Origin: Heliocidaris erythrogramma
Taxonomy: Eukaryota > Echinodermata > Echinoidea > Camarodonta > Echinometridae
Assembly (NCBI GenBank): GCA_025617745.1
Contig: CM046866.1
Span: 20,167,334-20,231,333, forward strand
Direction of reading: 5' to 3'
DNA length: 64,000 bases
Part shown: in pieces, positions 37,601-49,600 of the stretch
Layout: each line of letters opens with the position of its first letter
How positions within the stretch are numbered: position 1 is the stretch's first letter
Translations under genes and position numbers: made by a program
Notes under the pieces: model-generated
Seen by the model: only the letters and a program-made list of their open reading frames with translations
Told to the model about the DNA's origin: nothing
Database searches by the model: none

Positions 37601-40600
37601 ACAAGATGATACCATATTCAGATATTACATGGCAAGAAAAATCTGGTTATGGTACATACAACCTAAAAACTGACAGGGTATCACTATCTGCCATTGTTTA
37701 ACAATGTTTTGTTTCGCTTGTTTGTTTTTGTGAATAGAACATAGAGATGGTGGATTCTAGTCAGCGCTCTCGAGTCCTGTTGAGTAAGCTTCTATCAGGA
37801 ATGCTCAAAGGCACCAAGGCCATTATCTTTGCTAACGATAGGAAGACTGCCATTGAACTGATGAAGGTGAGCTCAATGTCATTATCAATGTCTATGACAT
37901 GTACTGTTGAGTAAGCTTTAATCAGAGATGCTGAAAGGCATCAAGGCTATCATCTTTGCTAATGATAGGAAGACAGCTATTGAACTATCAATGAAGGTAA
38001 GCAGTATCAGTAAATGTGTATAGCAGTGTTGTAGTCAAGACCAGACCATCCGAGACCAAGACCAAGATCAAGACCAAGACCAGAGAGTACAAGATCAAGA
38101 CCAAGACCAGGATTTATTATAATAAGTTGACATTAATCAAGTACGGTAGTAGTAGGCCTACTCGTTACACTGTAACGTGGAGATTTTCGCGGGTTTCGCG
38201 CTATTTTCGGCAAGCGCGAATTCTAGAACTCGCGAAAATATTAGCATGATTTCCTTTGCAGTTTGAATTGCGCGCTTCAGCACATTAATATGTGTGTGTG
38301 TTTCCAATTCATTGGACACACACATTTGAATTTGAATGGACTGCGTGTGTGTAAATTAAGAAATGGAGTGGGTCTACATACGAGCGAGCAATTGTGCAGC
38401 GCGAATTTAAGAACCCGCGAATTTAAGAACCTGCGAATATGTTTTGGGGTCGCTCAGCGCGAGAATTTAATCGCACAAAAATAACAGCGTTTACAGTACA
38501 TGTATTTCTCTGATAATAATTGAGTATCTTCTCCTGTGTACTGGGGTCAATCGTAATATGGTTACTTTGTCATTTTACCAACACGAACCACTATATGAGA
38601 TTTTATCACTGTAATAATTGCTTGACGACATCTTGGTGGGATTTGAGGACGATATTTACGCTAACTCCTTACGATAACCAGTGGATTGTGGAAGACATTG
38701 CAGTGCATGCAAAGCTATGGCATATGTGACTCTGTACCACAGAGTTATGTATACTCTATGCTCTGTACTGTGTATGTAACAGTACACACATCTATAGCAA
38801 GGGCATGTAAATGACTGTACAGATGTATGTACCGGTACACACACCTGTACAGTCATATACATTGCATTCATTGTGTCTTGATGTCCTGACATCGCGCATA
38901 TCAGAAGATCTGACTGACTTGTGAAAATACATGTAGGGTCTATTATATTTTTTCTGAGAGTGGGGTGCAGGTAAGATTGGAAGCACATTCATATCGTTGG
39001 TCTCATGCTTGTCTTAGCCAAAAAACCGAGACCTGAACTTTTAAGACCAAGATCAAGACCAAGACCACAAGGTTTGCGACCAAGACCAGTTTCGAGACCC
39101 CCAACACTGGTGTATAGTGCTCTGTTGATGCTTTACCTTTGACTGGATAGAGAGAGAGAGAGAGAGAAAGGGGAATTGAGGATGTGAAGGAAAACTAAAC
39201 AATTTCACTTGTTCTACAAGAACCTTAATGCCTAGTTTTCAAACGATGTGAATTGTATGCAAGTGTATAACATGAAATTGAAACCATCTCCAACGAATCA
39301 ATATAGATTTACTAAGTAAGAGATACATGTATATTGCACTAAAGTTTTTCACCGATGATAACAACATAACAGGAAAATTTTATGCAGTGAAACCTATCTA
39401 TAAAGACCACTCAAGAGAGACAAGAAAAGTGGTCTTTATAAGCAGGTGGTTTTTATGTGCAGGTTCCTTTAATACACGTTTCAATGAGAAACACTATTTC
39501 AGGGGAAACTAAAATTGTGGTCTTTATAGACAGGTGGTCTTTCTGTACAGGTGGTCACTAAAGCAGGTTTGACAGTATCACCTAAAGGAGACATTGTAAT
39601 TATTCTCATGTTTCAGCTTACTCAGCAAAACGAAATATGTTTCATAATTACCAACCAGGAGCACATGAACATTAAAAGATATTCATGGATGAAATGACTT
39701 CGGTTGTACGACACATGTTCTGGCAACAATTGCTCCGCATCAACTTCGTACACTTATTGAATTCTAAACTTCAACGCTGGACCAAACACCTAACCCTACA
39801 CAGAGATGCCAACAAGTTCATATTTTCTGTATTTAGTACGGAATGCGAAGATGATTATGGAATGACGGAAGCCCCTCCAAAAATACAAATATTTATTTTT
39901 ATGCCTCCGCCAACCGAAGGTGGGTGCCGGAGGCAGTATGTTTTCGGGTTGTCCGTCCGTCCGTCCGTCCGTCCGTCCCACTTCTCGTTACCGCGATATC
40001 TGAAGAATCATTTGAGGTAGGAACCTCAAACTTGGTACTAGTATGTATCCCCATACGAAGATGAACTGATTAGATTTTGGGGTAAGTAGGTCAAAGGTCA
40101 GAGGTCACAGAGGTCAATTTACATGAAATTACATAAAAATTCTTGGTTTTTAGCACCGTTACCACGATATCACAAGAACTGTTTGAGATAAGAACTTCAA
40201 ACTTGGTACTAGTATGTTTCCCTATATGAACATGAACTGATTAGATTTTGGGGTAAGGAGGTCAAAGGTCAGAGGTCACAGAGGTCAATTTACATGAAAT
40301 TACATGAAATTACTGGTTTTTAGCCTCGTTACTGCGATATCTCAAGAACCGTTTAAGGTAAGAACTTCAAACTTGGTACTAGTATGTATCCCCATACTAA
40401 GATGAACTGATTAGATTTTGGGTTAAGGAGGCCAAAGGTCAGAGGTCACAGAGGTCAATTTACATGAAATTACATAAAAATCTTGGTTTTTAGCACCGTT
40501 ACCACGATATCTCAAGAACTGTTTGAGGTAAGAACTTCAAACTTGGTACCAGTATGTATCCCCATAGAAAGATAAACTGATTAGATTTTGGGGTCAGTAG

Positions 40601-43600
40601 GTCAAAGGTCAGAGGTCACAGAGGTCAATTTACATGAAATTACATGAAATTACTGGTTTTTAGCCTCGTTACTGCGATATCTCAAGAACCGTTTAAGGTA
40701 AGAACTTCAAACTTGGTACTAGTATGTATCCCCATACGAAGATGAACTGATTAGATTTTGGGGTAAGGAGGTCAAAGGTCAGAGGTCACAGAGGTCAATT
40801 TACATGAAATTACATAAAAATCTTGGTTTTTAGCACCGTTACCATGATATCTCAAGAACTGTTTGAGGTAAGAACTTCAAACTTGGTACCAGTATGTATC
40901 CCCATAGAAAGATAAACTGATTAGATTTTGGGGTCAGTAGGTCAAAGGTCAGAGGTCACAGAGGTCAATTTACATGAAATTACATGAAATTACTGGTTTT
41001 TAGCCTCGTTACTGCGATATCTCAAGAACCGTTTAAGGTAAGAACTTCAAACTTGGTACCAGTATGTATCCCCATAGAAAGATGAACTGATTAGATTTTG
41101 GGGTCAGTAGGTCACAGGTCAGAGGTCACAGAGGTCAATTTACATGAAATTACATGAAATTACTGGTTTTTAGCCTCGTTACTGCGATATCTCAAGAACC
41201 GTTTAAGGTAAGAACTTCAAACTTGGTACTAGTATGTATCCCCATACGAAGATGAACTGATTAGATTTTGGGTTAAGGAGGCCAAAGGTCAGAGGTCACA
41301 GAGGTCAATTTACATGAAATTACATAAAAATCTTGGTTTTTAGCACCGTTACCACGATATCTCAAGAACTGTTTGAGGTAAGAACTTCAAACTTGGTACT
41401 AGTATGTTTCCCTATATGAAGATGAACTGATTAGATTTTGGGGTAAGTAGGTCAAAGGTCACAGAGGTCAATTTACATGAAATTACATGAAATTCTTGGT
41501 TTTTAGCACCGTTACCGCGATATCTCAAGAACTGTTTGAGCCATCAACTGAATTTAGGCGGAGGCATATAGGAGACGCAGTCGCATTCATCTTGTTTCTT
41601 TATTTTATTGCTGCGTAAGCCCGGCAGCGCAAGTCCTGCAGTTGAGCAAAACCGTCTCCGCAATTTCCGGATGTTTCATACCGCGCTGCACTGCCGCCCC
41701 GGCCCGTATGGCTGTTCTATGCGAACATCCCTTCGATTTAGGATAAAAAAACCACACTTGCACCTGGTACTGATGCGCTCACCGATCTATCCCATGCATA
41801 CACAGTATAATACGTGGAAAAGTTTCGAAATTACATAAAATTTATGTAATGGGAAATTTGAATCCTCAAAACATGAGTGGTCTTTATCATGCTAGTAATA
41901 GTGCTGCGACCAAGCATTTTAACTACAGTATCTGCAGTATAAACTTGTGTAGGAGATCTATGAATGAATCACTGTTTCCCCGAGCATGCCGAGCTAACTC
42001 ATCAATTTCAAGGTTAATTTTGTTCTTGAGTGGATTGATTAGAACAAAAAATGCTAGAAACTATGCTGGTAGACTTCGTTTGCCCCGATTTTCTATGTAT
42101 TTAGTTAAATTCTCTATTTAACCAGTAATCCGTCAGTAATACTCCGGTACTAAGAGCGGTAACCTACCGGAATTGCTGTCTGAATTCAGGGGGAGGTGTC
42201 CAGCAGTAACTGCCTCACTGAGCTATATTCAAAGATTTTTCAATCTTTGAAACAGTTTACTTATATTTTTTTTGACAGTTAATGTGTGATGATAAATTAA
42301 TCTCACTGTATTTTTGATTAGATGACCGACACATCCTTATCAAATTTAGACTCCCCTAAGATAAAACGTACATTTTACGCACTTTTGCATTTTCAAAACA
42401 CGTTTTTTTTTTTGTTAGGGTATGAAAACCTGTAGCACACGTACTGTACATGTATATCTGTGAATGGACTAGAAAGCAAGTTTAGTGTCTTTATTATGAA
42501 CACACATGCACATCCAGGCTCACACCCACGATTGTTTTTACCATAAAAGTGCCTCCAAAACCCCTGTTTATCATAATTTTTTTAAAAATTTGTTGATGGT
42601 TGTTTAGAATGATGCATAGCTATTATTTTGCACAGCCTTACAATGCCATTTTTTTATGTTGAAAATGCCACACTTGAAAATACTGATTTCTGTTCAAAAG
42701 TACTGATTTTGAGCTTTCTGAGTACTGATTTGAGCTCTTAGAGGTTGGCAGCTCTGCCTACATCTCTGATGAAATAAAGTCAGGACCTATTGTCCCCGGA
42801 GCATATGGGCAATTCCATGAAAAATGTTCACTTTAGTAAAAAAATGAAGTTTGCAATTGCACTTAAACTCTCAAATATTCTTGAAAAGTAATGTATAAAT
42901 GTTCATTTTCCAATAGACAAATCATTAAACTGACAAATTTTCGTATTTTTTTCCACCAGTGAAAATCTAATATGATGTATCGCAATAACACAAAAATGTG
43001 GCTATTTTTGAAGAGTTTATTCTTCCTGTCTCTAATGAAGGCCTAAAATCTACTGGAGGTCTCCTTCAACTTTTAAACAGTAGTTCAGTGTACATATCAA
43101 CAGAAAATCACAAATGAATGTTTATATCATTCATCAATTTTCGAGGCATTGATCCTCAAAATTGTGTGATTTCTTTATCATTAGAAGTGTCATGTCCGTT
43201 ACGTTTTTCACTTAAAGTTTTCATAGCCAACAGGAAATTTGTATTTGGTTACTGTAAATTCAGTTTCTATGTTAGAACTAAATCCCCTTACATGTGTAGC
43301 AACCATTTTTCCTTACCACTGTCAGTTTTCAAGCAAATGGCGTAACGGACATGACACTTTGCGTAACGGACATGACACTTTATATACGACAAGTGGCAGA
43401 AACCACATTGTGGGCTCCATTTAATAGATTGATTATTATTTTCAATTGCTTGAGGATAGTGGGATGTTTCTAGATACTAGTGACTTATAAATATAAATCT
43501 GCTTGTTATATTTAAGACACAACAACAAGCAGATTTTCCAGTTTACCCATGGAAGTCTGTAGATTTCAGATGATCTTGCTAGCCCAGTTATGTAATCCCA

Positions 43601-46600
43601 TTCCAACATCTTGATCATGATTGATGACCAACATGCAGCAGCAGGTATGTCCCTGTTTATTTACATAGTGGATTACTGAAGCCAAGACAATGCAGTTCCA
43701 CTATTGGCCATCTCCCTAGCACTTTTCCATGATAACTTTATAGACCTCATTTCATAATGACACTGGTTTTGTGGAACTGCTTTAATGCATGTTGCAGATA
43801 CATGTAGTTTACTTTCTTTCTTTAAAACTGATGTGAATCATTCAGGACATTTTCATGATATGTTCAAACTTTTGATCAGGTCTGGTTCATTAAGTTTTCT
43901 TTGCCTCAAAGCTTGAGACGTGCTCTACTTTGTTGTATGTTGTTGTGGTACTCTAAGCATTATATTCCATGCATTGTAGTATAGTTGTTAGATCACTAAA
44001 ACCTGCAAAAAAGAACTTAGATGTGTTACTATTTAACATTTGGTAGTAGTACTGAGCTGTTAGTTTTGTCTTTTTTATGCCAAATGTTTTTTTGAAAGAA
44101 AGAAGTGAAGATATGGTTCACTTCACAAGGGTGTCATGTCCGTTACGCTAGCATATTAATACTATCTGAGAAATATTAGCCTATAAAGGAGAAAACACCA
44201 TAGCATCAACTAATAATTTGTTCTGTTTTGGTATGGAGGGTAGTATTAACTAAAATGTATCATAAATTGTAGCTAGCTGGTGCAGAAGCAAGTTTGCTTT
44301 ATATTTTATATCTTGTGTAAACATTGAAAAACCAACCCTTCTAAAATTACAGAAATATATGAGATAGTACAGAATACCAGTTATGATGTGTGTCCCTATC
44401 TTTCAACCTTACTATATGAACAATAAAATATCTGCCATATCTCGTAATAAAACAAATATGTCCGCTCACAAAAAGTGGACAAAACTGTCATGTCCGTTAC
44501 GCTACATTCTGAGCTATAAAAAAAGAATGCAATGTAAAACTAATCTCAAACATGAATTTATGATTACAGCATGACTTTAAGTTTTAATTAATACCCAAAC
44601 CAGGTTCATTCTATCCCAAAACTCACAGGAATTTTCATAATAAAAAGTAGGTTAAAAAGCCTTGTCCATTTTGTGTCATGTCCGTTACGCTCACAACGAG
44701 TGTATTTTCTCCACAACCGTTCAATAAAATGATGTGAAATTTCATGAGTATATCCCTGATAGTCAAATGTGTCTGATAAACTCACTAAAAATTGTTTGGA
44801 GACTGCCAATTCTATTGTGTGATGTTTTGAATTACAAAAAACTGTCTGAATGTCATGTCCGTTACGCTGGAATTGACCATATGTCAATGCACCAATGTCT
44901 TCATCATCCCATTTGACAGGAACTGTGAGTGTAAAACATCATTTTTGTTTTCTTGTTTTTTGTCATAGACTCTGACATCGTCATCCATCTACACCTTACT
45001 AGCTACAGATGAAATGCCTAGTGATAGTATTGAGAGGATCAAGAAAGAATGGTATACCCACCATAGACCAGACTCCATACCAATTCTTGGTAAGAACTTC
45101 TACAAGTGTACCATTAATAAAACTCAAATAATACTTTTCTCCTTAGCGCCTTCTGTACCGTGGGTGGCAAAATCTGCCGAAGAATTTTACTGTTGATCAG
45201 TATGTTTGGATTACGAAGGTTCTATATTTTTCTTCCAGAATCAGTTACTTATGCAGAGCTGTCAACCATTCCGTTTTTCACAGAATTATTACCACTTTTT
45301 AACCAATATTTTGGCACTTCGTTTTTTCTTCATGAAATTTGTTATTTTTAAATTCCAATATGTATCGGTTAACAATTGCAATTCTTCTACTCTTCCAATT
45401 ACTTGTGGCGTGCCGCAGGGTAGCCTACTTGGCCCTCTACTTTTCATTACGTACATTAATGATATACAAAAATCTTCTAATTTACTGTCATTCATACTCT
45501 TCGCTGATGACTCAAATATTTTCTTTTCTCATGCAGATGTTAATCAACTTATTACAATTGTAAATTCTGAATTGACATATGTGACCGATTGGATCAAGTC
45601 AAACAAACTTTCACTTAATCTCCAGAAAACAAATTACATGTTATTTAGTAATAAAGTCAATAGTTTACCGGGCAGTATACATTTTGATAACCATGTTCTT
45701 GATAATGTTTCTATAACAAGATTTTTAGGAGTTCTTATTGACAACAAATTATCATGGAAAGCTCATATCGACAGCACATGCCAAACAATTTCTAGAAATA
45801 TCGGAATCATTAATAAACTCAAACATTTTCTTCCTTCTCGAACATTGCTGACACTTTATTACACATTGATCTTTCCATATATTAATTATGGAATTATAGC
45901 TTGGGGATGTGCAATAAGAACACAATTAAACCAGATATTACTTTTGCAGAAAAAGGCTCTAAGAATAATATTTCAGACGCAATTTAGATCACATACCGAT
46001 ATATTATTCTTTGAAAACAATATTCTGAAAGTAAATGACATATATCTTTTCCAACTCGGCCAATTCATGTACAAATTAAGTAAAGACAATCTCCCCGCAA
46101 TTTTTTCTAAAATGTTCCGCAAGAATACTTCTATATATTACTACCCAACTAGACAACGAAACTACTATCATCTACCATTAACAAGAACTTTATTTGCAAA
46201 GAACTCATTTGTTTACTCTGGATCTGCATACTGGAATTCTCTGCCTCATGACTTTAAAGAATCCCCTAGTATTAATGCTTTTAAACGTATGCTTAAAAAA
46301 ATGTTAATCTGTCAATACTCACAGTAACAGGTCAAGTCAATACACAATTAACTATAACATATCCATACCTATATTATACCTTCGTATAACATTTTCTTAA
46401 AAACTGAAATCATATAAGCATGCCTAACGACCTGACGTTCCATACACGTACCTCTGCAGTCTGTCTATTCATAATTACCTGCACCTTCTCTTTCTGCCCC
46501 CTGGGGTAGATCGACCGCATGCTGCTTGTGAATTCGTTCACCGCATCAGCTCGCGTTCTGGTCGAGTCACCGTTTGCCAAGGGCAAGGAAACTTTTCGCA

Positions 46601-49600
46601 ATAATGGCGGCCATTTCAGGTTCTGGTTCTACCTGTAAATCTGCTAGGCCCAGGGTGAGGCAGAAGTTTCGTCCAGAATATACCATCAAATGGCCTTGTA
46701 TTTTGCGATCAAAGAAGGACGAATTCAGCGCGAGATGTCAGGTAGCTGACTTCAGCATTGCTCACGGCGCGCGGACCGCATGACATCCATGCCCATCTCC
46801 GCCAGCAAAAACACATCAAAATGGCCGAGAGTTGAATTCAGGGAGCAGTCAAAACAGTGCACAGTTTTTCCAACAACGAGCTGATTATTCTGTGATCAAA
46901 GCTGAAACTTTGTTGACAAATTTTCACACAGAAAGTGTATAGCTGTGCTAAGAAAACCAGTTGTCACCAGGCCCATTTCACTGACAAGATTCTTGAGAAG
47001 TGCAAGAAGGCAGCCTCTAACTATAACAAGAGTCTCTCCAGCCAGGACTAATTGTGTGAACGTAATTATACACTACCCACTTGCAAATAAACTAAATAGA
47101 AAAAAAGTTAGTCCCTCTTCAAAGTAAAATAACTTTTTAACAAGTTGATTTCCAGCAATGCAATTTGTCAGGAATGTTTCTGAACTATCTGCCTAGCTTG
47201 TCTGTAAAAATCAATATGATCAATTAGTAATGCGTGAGTGAGCACACATCAAAGGGAAAAATGTGACAAGACATTTCAGCATAAGAAATGAGCATTTCTG
47301 CAATGGAAGTATGTCGCGCGAGGTTTTAAGTTTTGTTTGAAGGTATTCTTTTTTTGGCTGTAAATTCCTTTTTTTTGCCATCATGATTCCTTTTTTTGGT
47401 TGCACAAGGTTGACAGCTCTGCTTATGCCCAACTTATTATTGAACATTTCATGTCAAAATTTTTCATATTTCTGATACAATTGCTCAAAATTGCTCAAAA
47501 TCTTGTTGACCCAAGAGGGGTTAAAGTTTGACCTCTTTTTTCCATAGATAATAATAATAATATTGGGTATTTTTATAGCGCTCATATCCACCACGTAATA
47601 ATGTGCTCAAGGCACTCCAATATTACCCCGGCTCTAGCTAGGCTACCGAGTTCGGTGCTCACAGCATTCAAGGAATTCCTTCCTACTGGTACTCATTTTG
47701 AGAGTGGCAAATGTAGATTAATGCCTTGCCAAAAACCCACAACCTTCGCATCTCCAGTTAAGTGTTGAAACCACTCAACTGCGACACCTCTACACTTGTT
47801 GTCTTACAGGTACTGTAACCAGTTCACAATTTAAGATGTTAATCTACATGTGCCACACTTGACCCAGGTTTGGTTTATGTGAGCTGGTAGGAATTACTTC
47901 CTTGTCGCTTTAGCGCCTTCCTTAGGGCAGCTAGACTGAGCTGGGGTAACAATCTGAAGCTCTTAAGAAGTGTATAGAGAATTTAATAAATATGTGATCG
48001 GTGCGATACAAGAACTCAGTAATATTATTATTATTTTTTTTTAGTTCAGGTCTGTTTCCCTTTTGATTTCCATTCTTCCCTGATACAGTGATGACTGATG
48101 GAGCAATCAGTGATGTTGGGATCACCGATGCTATGTACATCATCCACTATGACTTCCCTTCTAACAAGTCTCATTATGGAAAGAGAATGGGATGTATGAT
48201 GAGACACTTTGAATCACAACTCAAAGAGGTAAGTTAACATACTATTATTTCTTGGTCCCATCTTATAAAGTGTTGTGATTGATGTAGAGGTGTTATGGTC
48301 TAGTGGATACGTCACCGGACTGTGCATCACATGGTTCATGGTTCGAGTCCCGCCGCGGCACTATTGTCCTTTGGCAAGACATTAATCAACATTTGCCACT
48401 CTCCACCCAGGTGAAGTAAATGGGTACCCGATAGGAAGGAATTCCTTGAATCTTTAGTGCCTATCATGGCAGCTTGGCTAAAGCCAGGGTAATAATATGA
48501 TACTTTGTAAAGTGCAGAAGAGTATATTTGTATAGTAGCTGCGCTGTATAAATGGACAATATTATTATTTTAATCAATCGCAAGTCGCCTTGAGTATACG
48601 GCTACACGATTTTTTGATAATATAAAATTGTTGCAATATTTAGAAAAAAAATCAATAATTGATATTGAGTTATCACCATTTTGTGATATTTCACCTTTAA
48701 ACAATATTTGTTAAATATCGTTGATAAGTTAGGCAGTTTTAGAAATGATTACTGAAATGAACTGTCATAAATTATCATGATAGAAATTCCAATAAAACTG
48801 AAGTATTTTGACAAAGAAAATGCTGCAAAATATATTACAGATCATGCTGCTTCACCTTAGATCAACATGATTTCGCAGAATTGTAACTATTAAAGCTTAA
48901 GCGTACTTTGGATGAAACTAATTAGAATGCATGCTAAGTATGTACAACTGTCTTGAACCAGTCAAGTAATGCCTAGATTGTATTACCAGCCACAACCTAC
49001 AGTTTCTTTCTAATCTCGTCGATACAGAAGAAGAATTCCAGCTGCCAATCTCTGAGCTTCGTGAGTCCAGACGATGTTTATGTGTTATCTCACATGTCTG
49101 AGTTGCTCTTCCGTTCTGGACAACATTTGCCTTCAACCTTTACTCATGAACAGGTTAATCAGGTAAGATGGCTTGCCACTGCAGCTGGAAAATTTACATC
49201 TTTACTATGTCTCTACTAAAAAATAATTTTTTAAAATAAATCTGGGTATATACAAGAAGTGGGGGAAATACAATTACTTTGGAGTTTTAGGTGATGAGCC
49301 AAGATACGTCTTAGGCAGTCAATAAAATTTAAGTAACAGACATTGTTACAGGGAGAGTTTTGTTGTTAGTTGGAGGTTTGGATGATCCACTTAAAAATTG
49401 TTGTGCCAGTTTTGCCAGTTTTAGAATGATTGATGGGACATTAGTAAGTTCCATTGTAGGTATAAATGTAGGTCATATTTCTTGATTATGAGGTGGAAGG
49501 AGAAATGGGCAGTACTTTCCTGCTTCAAGACAGATAGCAAGAAGAAGCATGAAACTAGAAATTAAGCATGATGTATACATGGATCAGTTGGCAGGAAATA

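Larger units (their letters stand above)
45254..47421. mobile_element. hAT-like element with 6-bp target duplication, holding a retrotransposon insertion
   Basis: Ends CAGAGCTGTCAACC and GGTTGACAGCTCTG, flanked exactly by CTTATG (45248-45253, 47422-47427). The left 95 and right 200 bases match the copy at 49676-50933. It contains a non-LTR reverse transcriptase fragment (45352-46327) and a decayed transposase-like segment (46604-47050). The TIR suggests hAT, in a group that makes 6-bp duplications. Confidence 0.88.

Noticed and set aside
43118..43345. Open frame within element B
   Set aside because: It runs across two of the DNA motif copies and shows no domain.
48287..48361. A functional tRNA gene
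   Set aside because: A and B boxes are present, but acceptor pairing is not, and it continues into a SINE body with copies elsewhere.
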